Of a stretch of 46,046 bases of DNA, positions 1 through 6,155 are shown piece after piece. Position numbers and translations under genes: made by a program. The DNA is taken from IMG/VR virus record IMGVR_UViG_3300020125_000503, positions 1 to 46,046 of that record. The stretch is one strand, 5' to 3'. The notes beneath the pieces were generated by a model. The model worked only from the letters and a program-made list of their open reading frames with translations, made no database searches and was not told the origin of the DNA. Every line of letters begins with the position of its first letter. Positions within the stretch are counted from its first letter, which is position 1. Source of the DNA: a virus.

Positions 1-127
1 CAGAAAATCGAGTCCAAAACTCACGGCCACACCTTCTCGATGGCAGCGACCGCTTCACGGAGCGCCGCGCGCCCGGCCGCGTCGAGCGGGCAGCCCGCGA
101 CGGTCTGCTCGGTGTCGATGGCGTCGG
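1..127. repeat. Terminal direct repeat, left copy (assembly overlap of a circular genome)
   Basis: Bases 1-127 are identical to 45920-46046. The length of exactly 127 equals a common largest k-mer of de Bruijn assemblers, so this is best read as the closing overlap of a circular contig rather than a biological terminal repeat. The copy holds the 3' end of the gene at 21-323 and the first bases of the gene annotated at 45767-45943. Confidence 0.95.
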
Positions 128-323
128 CGGCATCGGCCGGGTTGCAGTGGCGCCGCGCCATCGTCGCGAGGACCAGGGGGACCCACCACGACGGAACGGC
201 GCTGGCGGGCGCCATCAGAACGACCTTGCGCTCGAGCCGCTCGTACACGACGTGCGACGCGATCTTCGCCGTCGGCGCAGTCGGACCTGGCGTCCGTTCA
301 ACATCAGGCTCACGCGGCGTCAT
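21..323 (-). CDS. Hypothetical protein, last gene of the left operon arm
   Basis: I do not recognise this 100-residue protein. It has a Pro-rich start, a central segment with WWVPLVLATMARR, and a helical C-terminus ending AAIEKVWP. The ATG at 323 overlaps the stop of the gene upstream (ATGA), which favours it over earlier in-frame starts. Its own stop (21-23) overlaps a GTG start of the next gene, which appears at the far right of the window (45943) because the molecule is circular. It therefore belongs to one translationally coupled minus-strand operon. The hydrophobic stretch is short and I would not call it a membrane segment. Confidence 0.75.
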   Translation of the reverse strand: MTPREPDVERTPGPTAPTAKIASHVVYERLERKVVLMAPASAVPSWWVPLVLATMARRHCNPADAADAIDTEQTVAGCPLDAAGRAALREAVAAIEKVWP

Positions 324-601
324 CGGCGCGCCTCGGCGGCGAGGGTCGCGAGCACGAAGAGCGAGTCGGCGATGCCGCATAGCGCGGCGACGGCGCCGAG
401 CTCGGCCTGGGTGCCGTAGGTGGGCAGCTGCCCGGCGCCGAGCATGCGACGGGCCTCCAGGATCGCCTCGTGGGCCCGCTCGAGGCGCTGCTCGATCCCG
501 ATGACGCGCTCTTCGGCGCGCGGCGGCTCCGCGTGATCGCCTTCGGGCTCGAGCCCGGGCTCGAGCTCGGGCAAGCTGCGCAGGGCAGCGCCGCCGCTCA
601 T
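320..601 (-). CDS. Hypothetical protein, acidic/helical
   Basis: A 93-residue protein of unknown function. The N-terminus is rich in Pro and Glu. The rest is probably two helices (ERVIGIEQRLERAHEAILEA and a final AVAALCGIADSLFVLATLAA). The ATG at 601 overlaps the previous stop as ATGA, and the stop at 320-322 overlaps the next ATG in the same way. A longer open frame extends upstream, but it would cover the neighbour and its composition is Arg-rich like a shadow frame. The conserved coupling is the main evidence that this start is correct. Confidence 0.75.
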   Translation of the reverse strand: MSGGAALRSLPELEPGLEPEGDHAEPPRAEERVIGIEQRLERAHEAILEARRMLGAGQLPTYGTQAELGAVAALCGIADSLFVLATLAAEARR

Positions 602-921
602 GCCGAGGCTCCGCCGCTGCCGCCGCGCGAAACGGTCTCGAGGCGCGCCTGCGCGCAGGTGCGGAACGACCACCAGAACGATTGAAAGTCGGGATAGCTG
701 CGCGAGGTGCGCTCGCGCGGCAACGACGCCAGGTAGGCGGCGCTGCAGAGCTGATGCGCGGCGGCGACGTTGCGCGCGCACACGTACTGGTGCGTGGCCA
801 GGTTGAGCAGCTCCTGGATGAGCCGGTCGCGATCGAACAGGTAATCGATCGCGGGCGTCGGCGCCGGGCTCGGCGTCGTCGACGGCGCGGCTTCAGGGAA
901 TGGGATCACGTTCGGCTGCAT
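598..921 (-). CDS. Hypothetical protein, first gene of the left operon arm
   Basis: A 107-residue protein without a recognised domain. Residues 1-25 are Pro/Ala/Thr-rich. The remainder looks globular and mostly helical, with FDRDRLIQELLNLATHQYVC and a Trp/Phe-rich patch (FQSFWWSFRTC). It starts at ATG 921 with a purine-rich GGAGGAC site a few bases upstream on the minus strand. It is divergent from the gene at 1041, so its promoter should lie in 922-1040, where palindromes are present. Confidence 0.8.
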   Translation of the reverse strand: MQPNVIPFPEAAPSTTPSPAPTPAIDYLFDRDRLIQELLNLATHQYVCARNVAAAHQLCSAAYLASLPRERTSRSYPDFQSFWWSFRTCAQARLETVSRGGSGGASA

Positions 922-956
922 GGTTGTCCTCCGTCGTCTGTGGGTAAGGGTTTGCG

Positions 957-973
957 TGCGGCGATTTGCCGCA
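957..973. promoter_or_regulatory. Inverted repeat in divergent intergenic region, candidate operator
   Basis: Arms TGCGGC (957-962) and GCCGCA (968-973) are separated by GATTT. The repeat sits between the divergent genes at 921(-) and 1041(+), where a repressor could control both. No clear -35/-10 pair is visible to me. Confidence 0.4.
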
Positions 974-993
974 GAATGCGCGGCCTATTACGA

Positions 994-1029
994 CGTCGAA
1001 GCCACTCCGGGGCCACGGGGGCTTCGACG
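994..1029 (+). promoter_or_regulatory. Hairpin in the 5' leader of the 1041 gene
   Basis: Perfect 10-bp arms CGTCGAAGCC (994-1003) and GGCTTCGACG (1020-1029) enclose a 16-nt loop. The right arm ends at the GGGGGAAA ribosome-binding site (about 1029-1036) of the gene starting at 1041. The structure could therefore modulate access to that site, or act as an operator in DNA. Confidence 0.5.
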
Positions 1030-1040
1030 GGGGAAACGCG

Positions 1041-1640
1041 ATGAGCGACGAGAACGCGGCAAGAGAACGAGGGTACCGGTACTACAAGCAGCTCGAGGCG
1101 CAGCGACGGGGATACGCCTTCATTCGCGATACGATCGCCGAGTTTCTGATCAATCGGCGATGGCAACTCGGGCAGCGGGAGCAGGTGCAGGCGGTCGTGC
1201 TCGAGCTCGTCGACAAGCTGATGGAAGCCGGCGCGCTGGCGCTGTACCAGTGCGGCATCGACGTCGAGAACAACCAGGCCATCAAGGAGCAGGAGCAGCG
1301 CCGACAGCGTCAGCTGCGCCAGGCCGAGACCAGCAGCGCCGTCCATGAGGCGCGCGAAGACGAGCGGCTTCGGGTCGATCGTCGGATAGCCGAGCTCAAC
1401 GAGGAACGCGAGCGCGAGAAATACGAGGACTATCTGCGCCGCGAGCTCGCGCGCGCCAACGAGAAAGCTGCAAACGAGGCGGCGCGCGGGATTGACGGCG
1501 GAATCATCAGCGAGTCTTCCGCGGAGATCGCGCGCGCCGAGATCGCGCCGGTCGTGGCCAGAAGCGGGCGCGCGCGCCGCGGCACGAAGCAGATCGTCGC
1601 CGCGCGGCGCGCGAATCGTCTCAGCGACGGCGGGGACTGA
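1041..1640 (+). CDS. Hypothetical coiled-coil protein
   Basis: A 199-residue protein of unknown function. Residues about 85-155 are an extended charged helix (EQEQRRQRQLRQAETSSAV and REDERLRVDRRIAELNEERE), very likely coiled coil. The C-terminus is basic (ARSGRARRGTKQIVAARRA), which could contact nucleic acid. The ATG at 1041 follows a GGGGGAAA site and a leader hairpin. It is alone on the plus strand, divergent from the 921-21 operon, and followed by a run of six T right after the stop. Its position at a divergent control region makes an early regulatory or structural role possible, but nothing in the sequence proves this. Confidence 0.8.
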   Translation: MSDENAARERGYRYYKQLEAQRRGYAFIRDTIAEFLINRRWQLGQREQVQAVVLELVDKLMEAGALALYQCGIDVENNQAIKEQEQRRQRQLRQAETSSAVHEAREDERLRVDRRIAELNEEREREKYEDYLRRELARANEKAANEAARGIDGGIISESSAEIARAEIAPVVARSGRARRGTKQIVAARRANRLSDGGD

Positions 1641-1659
1641 TTTTTTGTGCGGTGCGTAG

Positions 1660-1676
1660 TTGACATAATATGCCAA
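1660..1676. promoter_or_regulatory. 17-bp near-perfect palindrome, candidate operator O1
   Basis: The site reads TTGACATA-A-TATGCCAA: eight-base arms around a single central A with one mismatch. It contains a TTGACA, but no -10 box sits at a sensible distance. It is one of few AT-rich islands in this GC-rich genome. A related sequence lies at 1823-1839. Confidence 0.5.
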
Positions 1677-1740
1677 GTGAGGACGCGCTTTTGACCCTAC
1701 CCCACTGAACGACCGCGCCGTAATTGAAGCAGCTGAAACG

Positions 1741-1757
1741 GCCCGAACACTTCGGGC
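1741..1757. terminator. Short hairpin downstream of the 1041 gene
   Basis: GCCCGAA-CAC-TTCGGGC forms a perfect 7-bp stem with a 3-nt loop. It could end transcription between the plus gene at 1041 and the minus gene at 2073-1879. No T run follows on either strand, so it is only a weak intrinsic-terminator candidate. Confidence 0.35.
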
Positions 1758-1822
1758 GCGAGCGACGTTTCCGTCGTCGGTGGGTTCACGCTCCGCGCTA
1801 GCCCGGTGCGCCATCGATAGCT

Positions 1823-1839
1823 GAAACGTATTATGCCGC
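1823..1839. promoter_or_regulatory. Candidate operator O2, related to O1
   Basis: The core CGTATTATGCC matches CATAATATGCC of the site at 1660-1676 at all but two positions, in the same orientation. The left half is more degenerate than in O1. The ten bases AGCTGAAACG occur at 1731-1740 and again at 1819-1828, just before this site. Confidence 0.35.
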
Positions 1840-1878
1840 GAAATCGCATAGCAAGAAATTGCAGAAAGAAATTTGTAA

Positions 1879-2073
1879 CTACGCGAAAGTCATCGCGGTC
1901 AACCCCTCCGAAATCAGGTTGACCTCCAGCTGGCGCATCCCTTCATCGATCAGCTCCTCAAGGCGGCGCGCGCGCGCCGGCGTGAAGCTCGTGTCGTCGG
2001 CAAACACCTGTCGATTGGCGCTCTCGATGACCCGCCGGCGCGCATCGCGAATCATGTCCGGGGTGAGGTGCAT
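1879..2073 (-). CDS. Small hypothetical protein, possible regulator
   Basis: A 64-residue, mostly helical protein (MIRDARRRVIESANRQVF, ARARRLEELIDEGMRQLEV). A good ribosome-binding site AGGGAG lies 7-8 bases before the ATG at 2073. It is a single minus-strand gene between plus-strand genes, facing the zinc/HTH gene at 2248 across about 170 bp with palindromes. That position is typical of small phage regulators, but no DNA-binding fold is recognisable. Confidence 0.75.
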   Translation of the reverse strand: MHLTPDMIRDARRRVIESANRQVFADDTSFTPARARRLEELIDEGMRQLEVNLISEGLTAMTFA

Positions 2074-2158
2074 GTAGATCTCCCTGATGCAGACTACGCG
2101 CTTTCGCCGATCCGAGCGCGAAAACGGCGTGAAAACGACAAACGGAAGGTGTGGGACG

Positions 2159-2236
2159 CTAATTCATTAGTACGGCGCTATTTGCGTGCGACGGGGAATG
2201 TGGCCTAGCACGCGAACACGAAGAGGCTGCGTGCTA
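2159..2236. promoter_or_regulatory. Divergent control region with two inverted repeats
   Basis: CTAAT-TC-ATTAG (2159-2170) is a perfect 12-bp palindrome. TAGCACGC (2206-2213) and GCGTGCTA (2229-2236) are perfect 8-bp arms 15 bases apart, ending 11 bases before the GTG at 2248. Both lie between divergent genes 2073(-) and 2248(+) and are candidate operators. Confidence 0.45.
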
Positions 2237-2247
2237 CCATAACCGCC

Positions 2248-2730
2248 GTGCGCGCGGTAGGCGCCGTATGTCCCCTCTGCGGCGTCCCGCTCGAGCGACA
2301 CCGGCCCTGCGCCGTTTGCTTCTCCACCAACGCCCATACCAGGCTCTGCACGTTCTGTCGTCGCCAGCATCAGGCGCTGGGCATCGACTGGAACGAAGAA
2401 GATGCGCCGACCGCCGATGGCGTCGACATCGGCAGCGATGATCGCCATCCGCTCGCGGTGCCGCTGGCCGAGCTCGCGGGTCGCCGGCGCGCCCGCCGGC
2501 CGGCGGCGAAGCTCGCGCGCGTGATGCAGCTGCTGCTGATCCGCGACGAGGTGACGGCCGTGCGGCGCATTGATGACCGCGGCCGCTTTCGCGGATCGTA
2601 CTGCTGCCGAGTCCCGCTTTCGCGCCGCGGCGTCGCTCGACGTGCGGGGTGTAGTCACACCTACGTAAATCGGATCTTTCGTCAGCACGTTCGTGCACGG
2701 CCACAGCAGGCGACGAAAAAAGATATGTAA
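2248..2730 (+). CDS. Zinc-finger plus helix-turn-helix protein, probable DNA-binding regulator
   Basis: A 160-residue protein. Three CxxC pairs lie at C8/C11, C21/C24 and C34/C37, followed by H41, forming a probable zinc-binding head. An acidic linker (about 48-66) follows. Residues about 125-147 (SRRGVARRAGCSHTYVNRIF) resemble a helix-turn-helix of the type that positions an operon activator or repressor. The start is GTG, just after an 8-bp inverted repeat that could be an autoregulatory operator. This is the best candidate in the genome for a sequence-specific transcription regulator, either the lysis/lysogeny switch or an early-to-late switch (inference). Confidence 0.7.
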   Translation: MRAVGAVCPLCGVPLERHRPCAVCFSTNAHTRLCTFCRRQHQALGIDWNEEDAPTADGVDIGSDDRHPLAVPLAELAGRRRARRPAAKLARVMQLLLIRDEVTAVRRIDDRGRFRGSYCCRVPLSRRGVARRAGCSHTYVNRIFRQHVRARPQQATKKDM

Positions 2731-2741
2731 TAATTATACGG
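2712..2741. promoter_or_regulatory. AT-rich patch, candidate promoter or repressor target
   Basis: About 28 of 30 bases from 2712 on are dominated by A and T, including TAATAATTATAC (2728-2739). This is striking against the GC-rich background. It covers the end of the 2248 gene and precedes the gene starting near 2810. TATAAT can be read on the minus strand and TAATAAT on the plus strand; no convincing -35 is seen for either. Confidence 0.4.
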
Positions 2742-2809
2742 TGATCGCCCTCTTGCCCGGCGTCGACGGGGTGGGCAGGGTGGAAACTCACTCTGCGCAA
2801 TCAGGCGTC

Positions 2810-3577
2810 ATGCGAGATTCGGCTGGCAACGAGGATCGCTCGAAAGTCTTCCTCACCGACGACGATATCAAAGCCCTGTGGGAGGAGCGGCTCGTGTCGC
2901 TCCAATGCTTGACCGGGAACGGCGAGGGGCTGATCCCACAATTGGCCGACGGCGTTCCTGGGTGGTTCAAGGCGCAGGAGCTCGGGCTCGCGCTCGATCA
3001 ATCACCCTCGATCTTGTCGACGGTGTACGGATGCCCGCAGCACGATGTGCCGTCGCTCCGCGAGGCGAATGCGAGTCGGAAGCACCTCGAGCGCGATCTC
3101 GAGAACAGCCTCATCAAAGCATTGCTCGCGGCGACGCCCAGCAAAGTGGTGAGGGCGCGCGTGAAGCTGATTCCGCCGGCGCGCGGCTGTAGCGGCTGCT
3201 CTTCGTGCGTGCCCGACACGCGGCTGCGGCCGACGCGCGGGCGCGATCGCGCCCGCCTGGCAAGTTGGACGCCTGGCAGCATGCGCCCCGTCGACGCGGC
3301 GGTGGTCTCGTTCCTGCGCGCGGCCGCGGTAGCTGTGCGGCGCGCTCGCCGCGAAGATCGCGCGGTCATTTCGTTCCTGCGCGCCGGCGCCGCCGCCATC
3401 CGTCGCGCGCGCAGCGACGGGCAATCCGCCACCAAGCGGCAACGCAAGGATCGCCACAACGGCGCGCGTGCGCAGATGCAGGCGCGCCGCGACGAGACAA
3501 AGGCCATGCGCGCGGTCGCGCGTCGCGTCGGCGTTCGCGTCAAGAACGGCTCGGTCACGCGCGAGGGCAGCTCGTGA
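2810..3577 (+). CDS. Hypothetical protein with two basic internal repeats
   Basis: A 255-residue protein of unknown function. The N-terminal 110 residues look globular (VFLTDDDIKALWEERLVSLQ, PQLADGVPGWFKAQELGLAL). The C-terminal half is very basic. It carries a duplicated motif, VVSFLRAAAVAVRRARRED followed by AVISFLRAGAAAIRRARSDG, then Lys/Arg-rich sequence, suggesting nucleic-acid or membrane-surface binding. No start has a strong ribosome-binding site: ATG 2810 is used, but GTG near 2779 or 2741 are alternatives. Its stop overlaps the next GTG (GTGA). It opens the Ku/recombinase cluster. Confidence 0.65.
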   Translation: MRDSAGNEDRSKVFLTDDDIKALWEERLVSLQCLTGNGEGLIPQLADGVPGWFKAQELGLALDQSPSILSTVYGCPQHDVPSLREANASRKHLERDLENSLIKALLAATPSKVVRARVKLIPPARGCSGCSSCVPDTRLRPTRGRDRARLASWTPGSMRPVDAAVVSFLRAAAVAVRRARREDRAVISFLRAGAAAIRRARSDGQSATKRQRKDRHNGARAQMQARRDETKAMRAVARRVGVRVKNGSVTREGSS

Positions 3578-3726
3578 GGCTGCAACTCGCCATCATGAGC
3601 GTCGTGCTCTTCATCGTCGGCGGCGTCGCGCAAGTCATGCATTTATTCCGTTCGCCGCCGCGCCGCCGCACGCGCGCAGGTGAGAGCCGCGCCGGCGGCG
3701 CGAGCTCGCGCCGCCGGCGCGCGTAG
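3574..3726 (+). CDS. Small single-pass membrane protein
   Basis: A 50-residue product starting at a GTG that overlaps the upstream stop (GTGA). Residues 4-24 (QLAIMSVVLFIVGGVAQVMH) form one hydrophobic segment. The remainder is a strongly basic tail of Arg and Gly. Function unknown. It is a typical small phage membrane protein and precedes the Ku gene by 31 bases. Confidence 0.6.
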   Translation: MRLQLAIMSVVLFIVGGVAQVMHLFRSPPRRRTRAGESRAGGASSRRRRA

Positions 3727-3757
3727 CACCAACCAGACTTCCACAGAGGAGCTTTCG

Positions 3758-4582
3758 ATGGCACTGCGCTCGATCGCGAACGCGACGATCCTGTTCGGCA
3801 TGGTGCGGATTCCTGTCCGCGTGCACGCAGCCATCGAATCGTCCGAGCAGATCAGCTTCAACCTCTTGCACGCCAATTGCGGGTCGCGTCTGCGGCAGCA
3901 ATACGTCTGCATCAACGAGAACGTCGTCGTCGACCGCGACGCGACGGTCAAGGGCTACGAGGTGCAGAAGGGCCAGTACGTCACGCTGACGCAGGAGGAG
4001 CAGAAAGCGCTCGAGGACGAATCGACGGCGACGATCGCCATCGCCGAGCTGACCGATCCTTTCCCGGCGATCACCTATCTCGATCGCTGCTACTTCCTCG
4101 GTCCCGACAAAGGCGCCGATCGCGCCTACAAGCTGCTCGTCGCCGCGCTCAGCGAGACCGGCTGCGGCGCCATCGCGCGCTACTCGGCGCGCGGCAAGCA
4201 GTACCTCGTCATGCTGACGATCTCGCGCGGCCGCCTGCTCATGTTGCAGCTCCATTACGCCGACGAAGTGCGCTCGATCGACGATGTGGAGCTCGGCGAG
4301 ACCGCCGAGTTCGGCGCGGAGGAGCTTCGCCTGGTCAAGAGGCTGGCGCGCAAGCTGCGCCGCCGCGGCGTCTTCGACATCAGCCAATACCGCGACGAAG
4401 TCAAGGAGCGGCTGCGCGCGCAGATTCAGCGCAAGATCGACGGCCAAGAGATCATCGCGGCGCCGACCGCCGATGCACCGGCCCCCATCGTCGATCTGCT
4501 CGAGGCGTTGAAGCAGAGCATCAGCACGCGGCTAGCGCCGGGCCCGATCGGTTCGCGCGCCTCGGCGAAGGCGGCACGTTGA
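3758..4582 (+). CDS. ku: Ku-type DNA end-binding protein
   Basis: A 274-residue protein matching the bacterial Ku family, whose homodimers ring double-strand DNA ends and recruit ligase in non-homologous end joining. Visible family features are the N-terminal FGMVRIPVRVHAAIES (13-28), ISFNLLHANCGSRLRQQYVC (32-51), VKGYEVQKGQYVTLTQEE (64-81), then IDDVELGE and the basic bridge region. Length is normal for the core; the basic C-terminal tail common in bacterial Ku is short (SRASAKAAR). AGAGGAG lies 6 bases before the ATG. No LigD is present, so a host ligase would be needed. Mu Gam is a distant Ku relative, and some mycobacteriophages carry a Ku used in genome circularisation; this protein looks like the bacterial form. 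Confidence 0.88.
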   Translation: MALRSIANATILFGMVRIPVRVHAAIESSEQISFNLLHANCGSRLRQQYVCINENVVVDRDATVKGYEVQKGQYVTLTQEEQKALEDESTATIAIAELTDPFPAITYLDRCYFLGPDKGADRAYKLLVAALSETGCGAIARYSARGKQYLVMLTISRGRLLMLQLHYADEVRSIDDVELGETAEFGAEELRLVKRLARKLRRRGVFDISQYRDEVKERLRAQIQRKIDGQEIIAAPTADAPAPIVDLLEALKQSISTRLAPGPIGSRASAKAAR

Positions 4583-4785
4583 TGGACCCGGAACAGGGCC
4601 GCCTGCTCTTCGGCATCCTCGAGACGGCCGGCGGGCTCAACATCCGCGCGGGCGCGACGCCCGAGCAGCTGCTTCCACTTCTGCTCAACGTCGTCGAGGA
4701 TCTGCGCTTCCAGGTTTTCCAACGCCGCCTACAAGGCGATCAGCGGGTGCAGGTCGTTCCAGCCGGCGCGATCAAGCTCCAGTGA
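4582..4785 (+). CDS. Small hypothetical protein coupled to Ku
   Basis: A 67-residue protein with a helical N-terminus (PEQGRLLFGILETAGGLNI, PEQLLPLLLNVVEDLRFQVF). Its ATG shares one base with the Ku stop (TGATG), so translation is coupled. No domain is recognised. A partner or adaptor of Ku is a guess from position only. Confidence 0.7.
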   Translation: MDPEQGRLLFGILETAGGLNIRAGATPEQLLPLLLNVVEDLRFQVFQRRLQGDQRVQVVPAGAIKLQ

Positions 4786-4997
4786 GCCGCGAAATGTTCG
4801 ACATGTTCGATGATCTCTTCGGTGCTCAATTCGTGCACCTCGGCGAGCTCAACGTGCTGCTCGAGCTCGAGGCACTCAAGCGGCGCGATCCTGCGTCGTT
4901 CACGGCCCAGGTCGTTCGTCGCGCGATGGAGGCGGCGCAGCGAGGTGGATACGAGGCCAACTTCTGGCGCCGATATCTGCGACGGCTGACGAAATGA
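4782..4997 (+). CDS. Small hypothetical protein in the Ku operon
   Basis: A 71-residue protein, acidic at the start (MFDMFDDLFGAQFVHLGELN) and basic at the end (FWRRYLRRLTK). The GTG start overlaps the previous stop (GTGA), and its own stop overlaps the next ATG (ATGA). Function unknown. Confidence 0.7.
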   Translation: MSREMFDMFDDLFGAQFVHLGELNVLLELEALKRRDPASFTAQVVRRAMEAAQRGGYEANFWRRYLRRLTK

Positions 4998-5284
4998 TGC
5001 CCATGGACACGACAATCGAGAAGCTCGTCAACGCCGCCTTGAAGCTCAACAGCAAGGAAGTGAGCATCCGCGTCCGACGAATCGACCAGGAGCACCTGCG
5101 CGTGGAGATCAACGCGAGAGTGGACGAGCGGCGCTTCGCTGACGCGATCGAGATTCGGATTGCCGACTGGCCCGAGCTCGCGGATGCGCCGCCGAGGTTC
5201 ATGTATCGCCGGATGTTCTACACGCTGCTCGACGCGCTCGAGCGTCTGCCATCTGAAATCGCCGCAATCGCCGCAGCCCCATGA
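4994..5284 (+). CDS. Small hypothetical protein in the Ku operon
   Basis: A 96-residue protein with alternating strand and helix character (KEVSIRVRRIDQEHLRVEI, FMYRRMFYTLLDALERLP). It is linked by ATGA overlaps to the genes on both sides, placing Ku and the recombinase on one coupled message. No known domain is recognised. Confidence 0.7.
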   Translation: MMPMDTTIEKLVNAALKLNSKEVSIRVRRIDQEHLRVEINARVDERRFADAIEIRIADWPELADAPPRFMYRRMFYTLLDALERLPSEIAAIAAAP

Positions 5285-5952
5285 AGCTCGTCGCCTACTC
5301 CCGCGTCTCGACGGAGGAGCAGGCGAAGGACGGGTTGTCGCTCGTCGCGCAGCGCGCGCGCTTCGAGGCCTACGCCACAGCGTTCAATCATGAGCTCGTT
5401 GCAGTGATCGAGGATGCCGGCATCAGCGCCAAGTCGCTGAAGCGTCCCGGTCTACAGCGCGCGCTGCGGATGTTGCGCAAGCGCGAGGTCGACGGGCTGC
5501 TGATCGCCAAGCTCGATCGCCTTTCACGAAGCCTGATTGGATGGGCGACGCTGATCGAGAAGTTCTTCAACGAGAAGAGCGGTCGGCATCTGCTATCCGT
5601 CTCGGACTCGATCGATACCAGCAGCGCCAGCGGCCGCCTGGTGCTCAACGTGCTCATGTGCGTGGCGCAGTGGGAGCGCGAGGCGATCGCCGAGCGCACC
5701 AGCGAAGCACTGCAGCACAAGAAGCGCAGTGGCGCGCGCCTCGGCGCGGTGCCGATGGGCTTTCAACGCCGCGGCGACACGTTCGTCGAGGATCCGCTCG
5801 AGCAGTCCGTGCTGGCGCGCGCGCGCGAGCTCGCCGCCGGCGGCGCCAAGCTCGGCGCGATCGCCGCCGCGCTGGCAACCGAGGGCCACCAGACGAAGCG
5901 GGGCGGCAAATGGCACATCACGACGGTGCGAAAGCTGCTGACTCGGCGATGA
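5281..5952 (+). CDS. Small serine recombinase (resolvase/invertase family)
   Basis: A 223-residue protein. Its N-terminal catalytic domain has YSRVSTEEQ with the nucleophile Ser10 and Arg8, AKLDRLSRS carrying Arg80 and Arg83 (equivalents of Arg68 and Arg71 of gamma-delta resolvase), and a long E helix (NVLMCVAQWEREAIAERTSE). The C-terminal 80 residues (GAKLGAIAAALATEGHQ, GGKWHITTVRKLL) resemble the helix-turn-helix/recombinase-domain part seen after the catalytic domain. At 223 residues it is far shorter than large serine integrases. It could resolve multimers, invert a segment, or integrate. A 28-bp palindrome with a 2-bp centre at 6397-6424 is a candidate site. Confidence 0.9.
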   Translation: MKLVAYSRVSTEEQAKDGLSLVAQRARFEAYATAFNHELVAVIEDAGISAKSLKRPGLQRALRMLRKREVDGLLIAKLDRLSRSLIGWATLIEKFFNEKSGRHLLSVSDSIDTSSASGRLVLNVLMCVAQWEREAIAERTSEALQHKKRSGARLGAVPMGFQRRGDTFVEDPLEQSVLARARELAAGGAKLGAIAAALATEGHQTKRGGKWHITTVRKLLTRR

Positions 5953-6155
5953 CGCCATGCAAGCTTTGCGGCGAACCCGTCTCCACTTTCGCACGCGTTG
6001 TGCTGGGTTCAAGCGTCGTTCACCCGGCGCTGCTACACCGCCGGTCTTCAAGCCGAGCTCGAGCAGTTGCGCGAGCAACTGCTGGCACGCGCGTTGTCAA
6101 CTCGGGAAACCGAATCGTCCGATTAGGTTTCCCGAACGTCACTTCCCGTCGCTGA
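5949..6155 (+). CDS. Small zinc-finger protein, probably frameshifted
   Basis: The ATG overlaps the recombinase stop (ATGA). The start MTPCKLCGEPVSTFARVV has a CxxC pair, but this frame then becomes Arg/Ser-rich like a shadow. In the +1 frame, from about 6019, the sequence reads FTRRCYTAGLQAELEQLREQ and continues to a TAG at 6124-6126. That looks like the true second half, giving CxxC followed by RRC and a leucine-rich helix. Either one base is wrong in the assembly near 6015-6019, the gene is broken, or the ribosome shifts. The uninterrupted frame ending at 6155 is reported, but the real protein probably ends at 6126. Confidence 0.5.
   Translation: MTPCKLCGEPVSTFARVVLGSSVVHPALLHRRSSSRARAVARATAGTRVVNSGNRIVRLGFPNVTSRR

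Noticed and set aside
1-127. Biological direct terminal repeat
   Set aside because: The length equals a standard assembler k-mer, and genes run through it without a break, so an assembly overlap is more likely.
1660-1690. Sigma-70 promoter built on TTGACA at 1660
   Set aside because: The only TAATAT touches the TTGACA with no spacer, and nothing like a -10 lies 16-18 bases on. The palindrome explains the sequence better.
5281-5952. Large serine integrase
   Set aside because: The protein is only 223 residues and lacks the long zinc-ribbon/coiled-coil C-terminal part.
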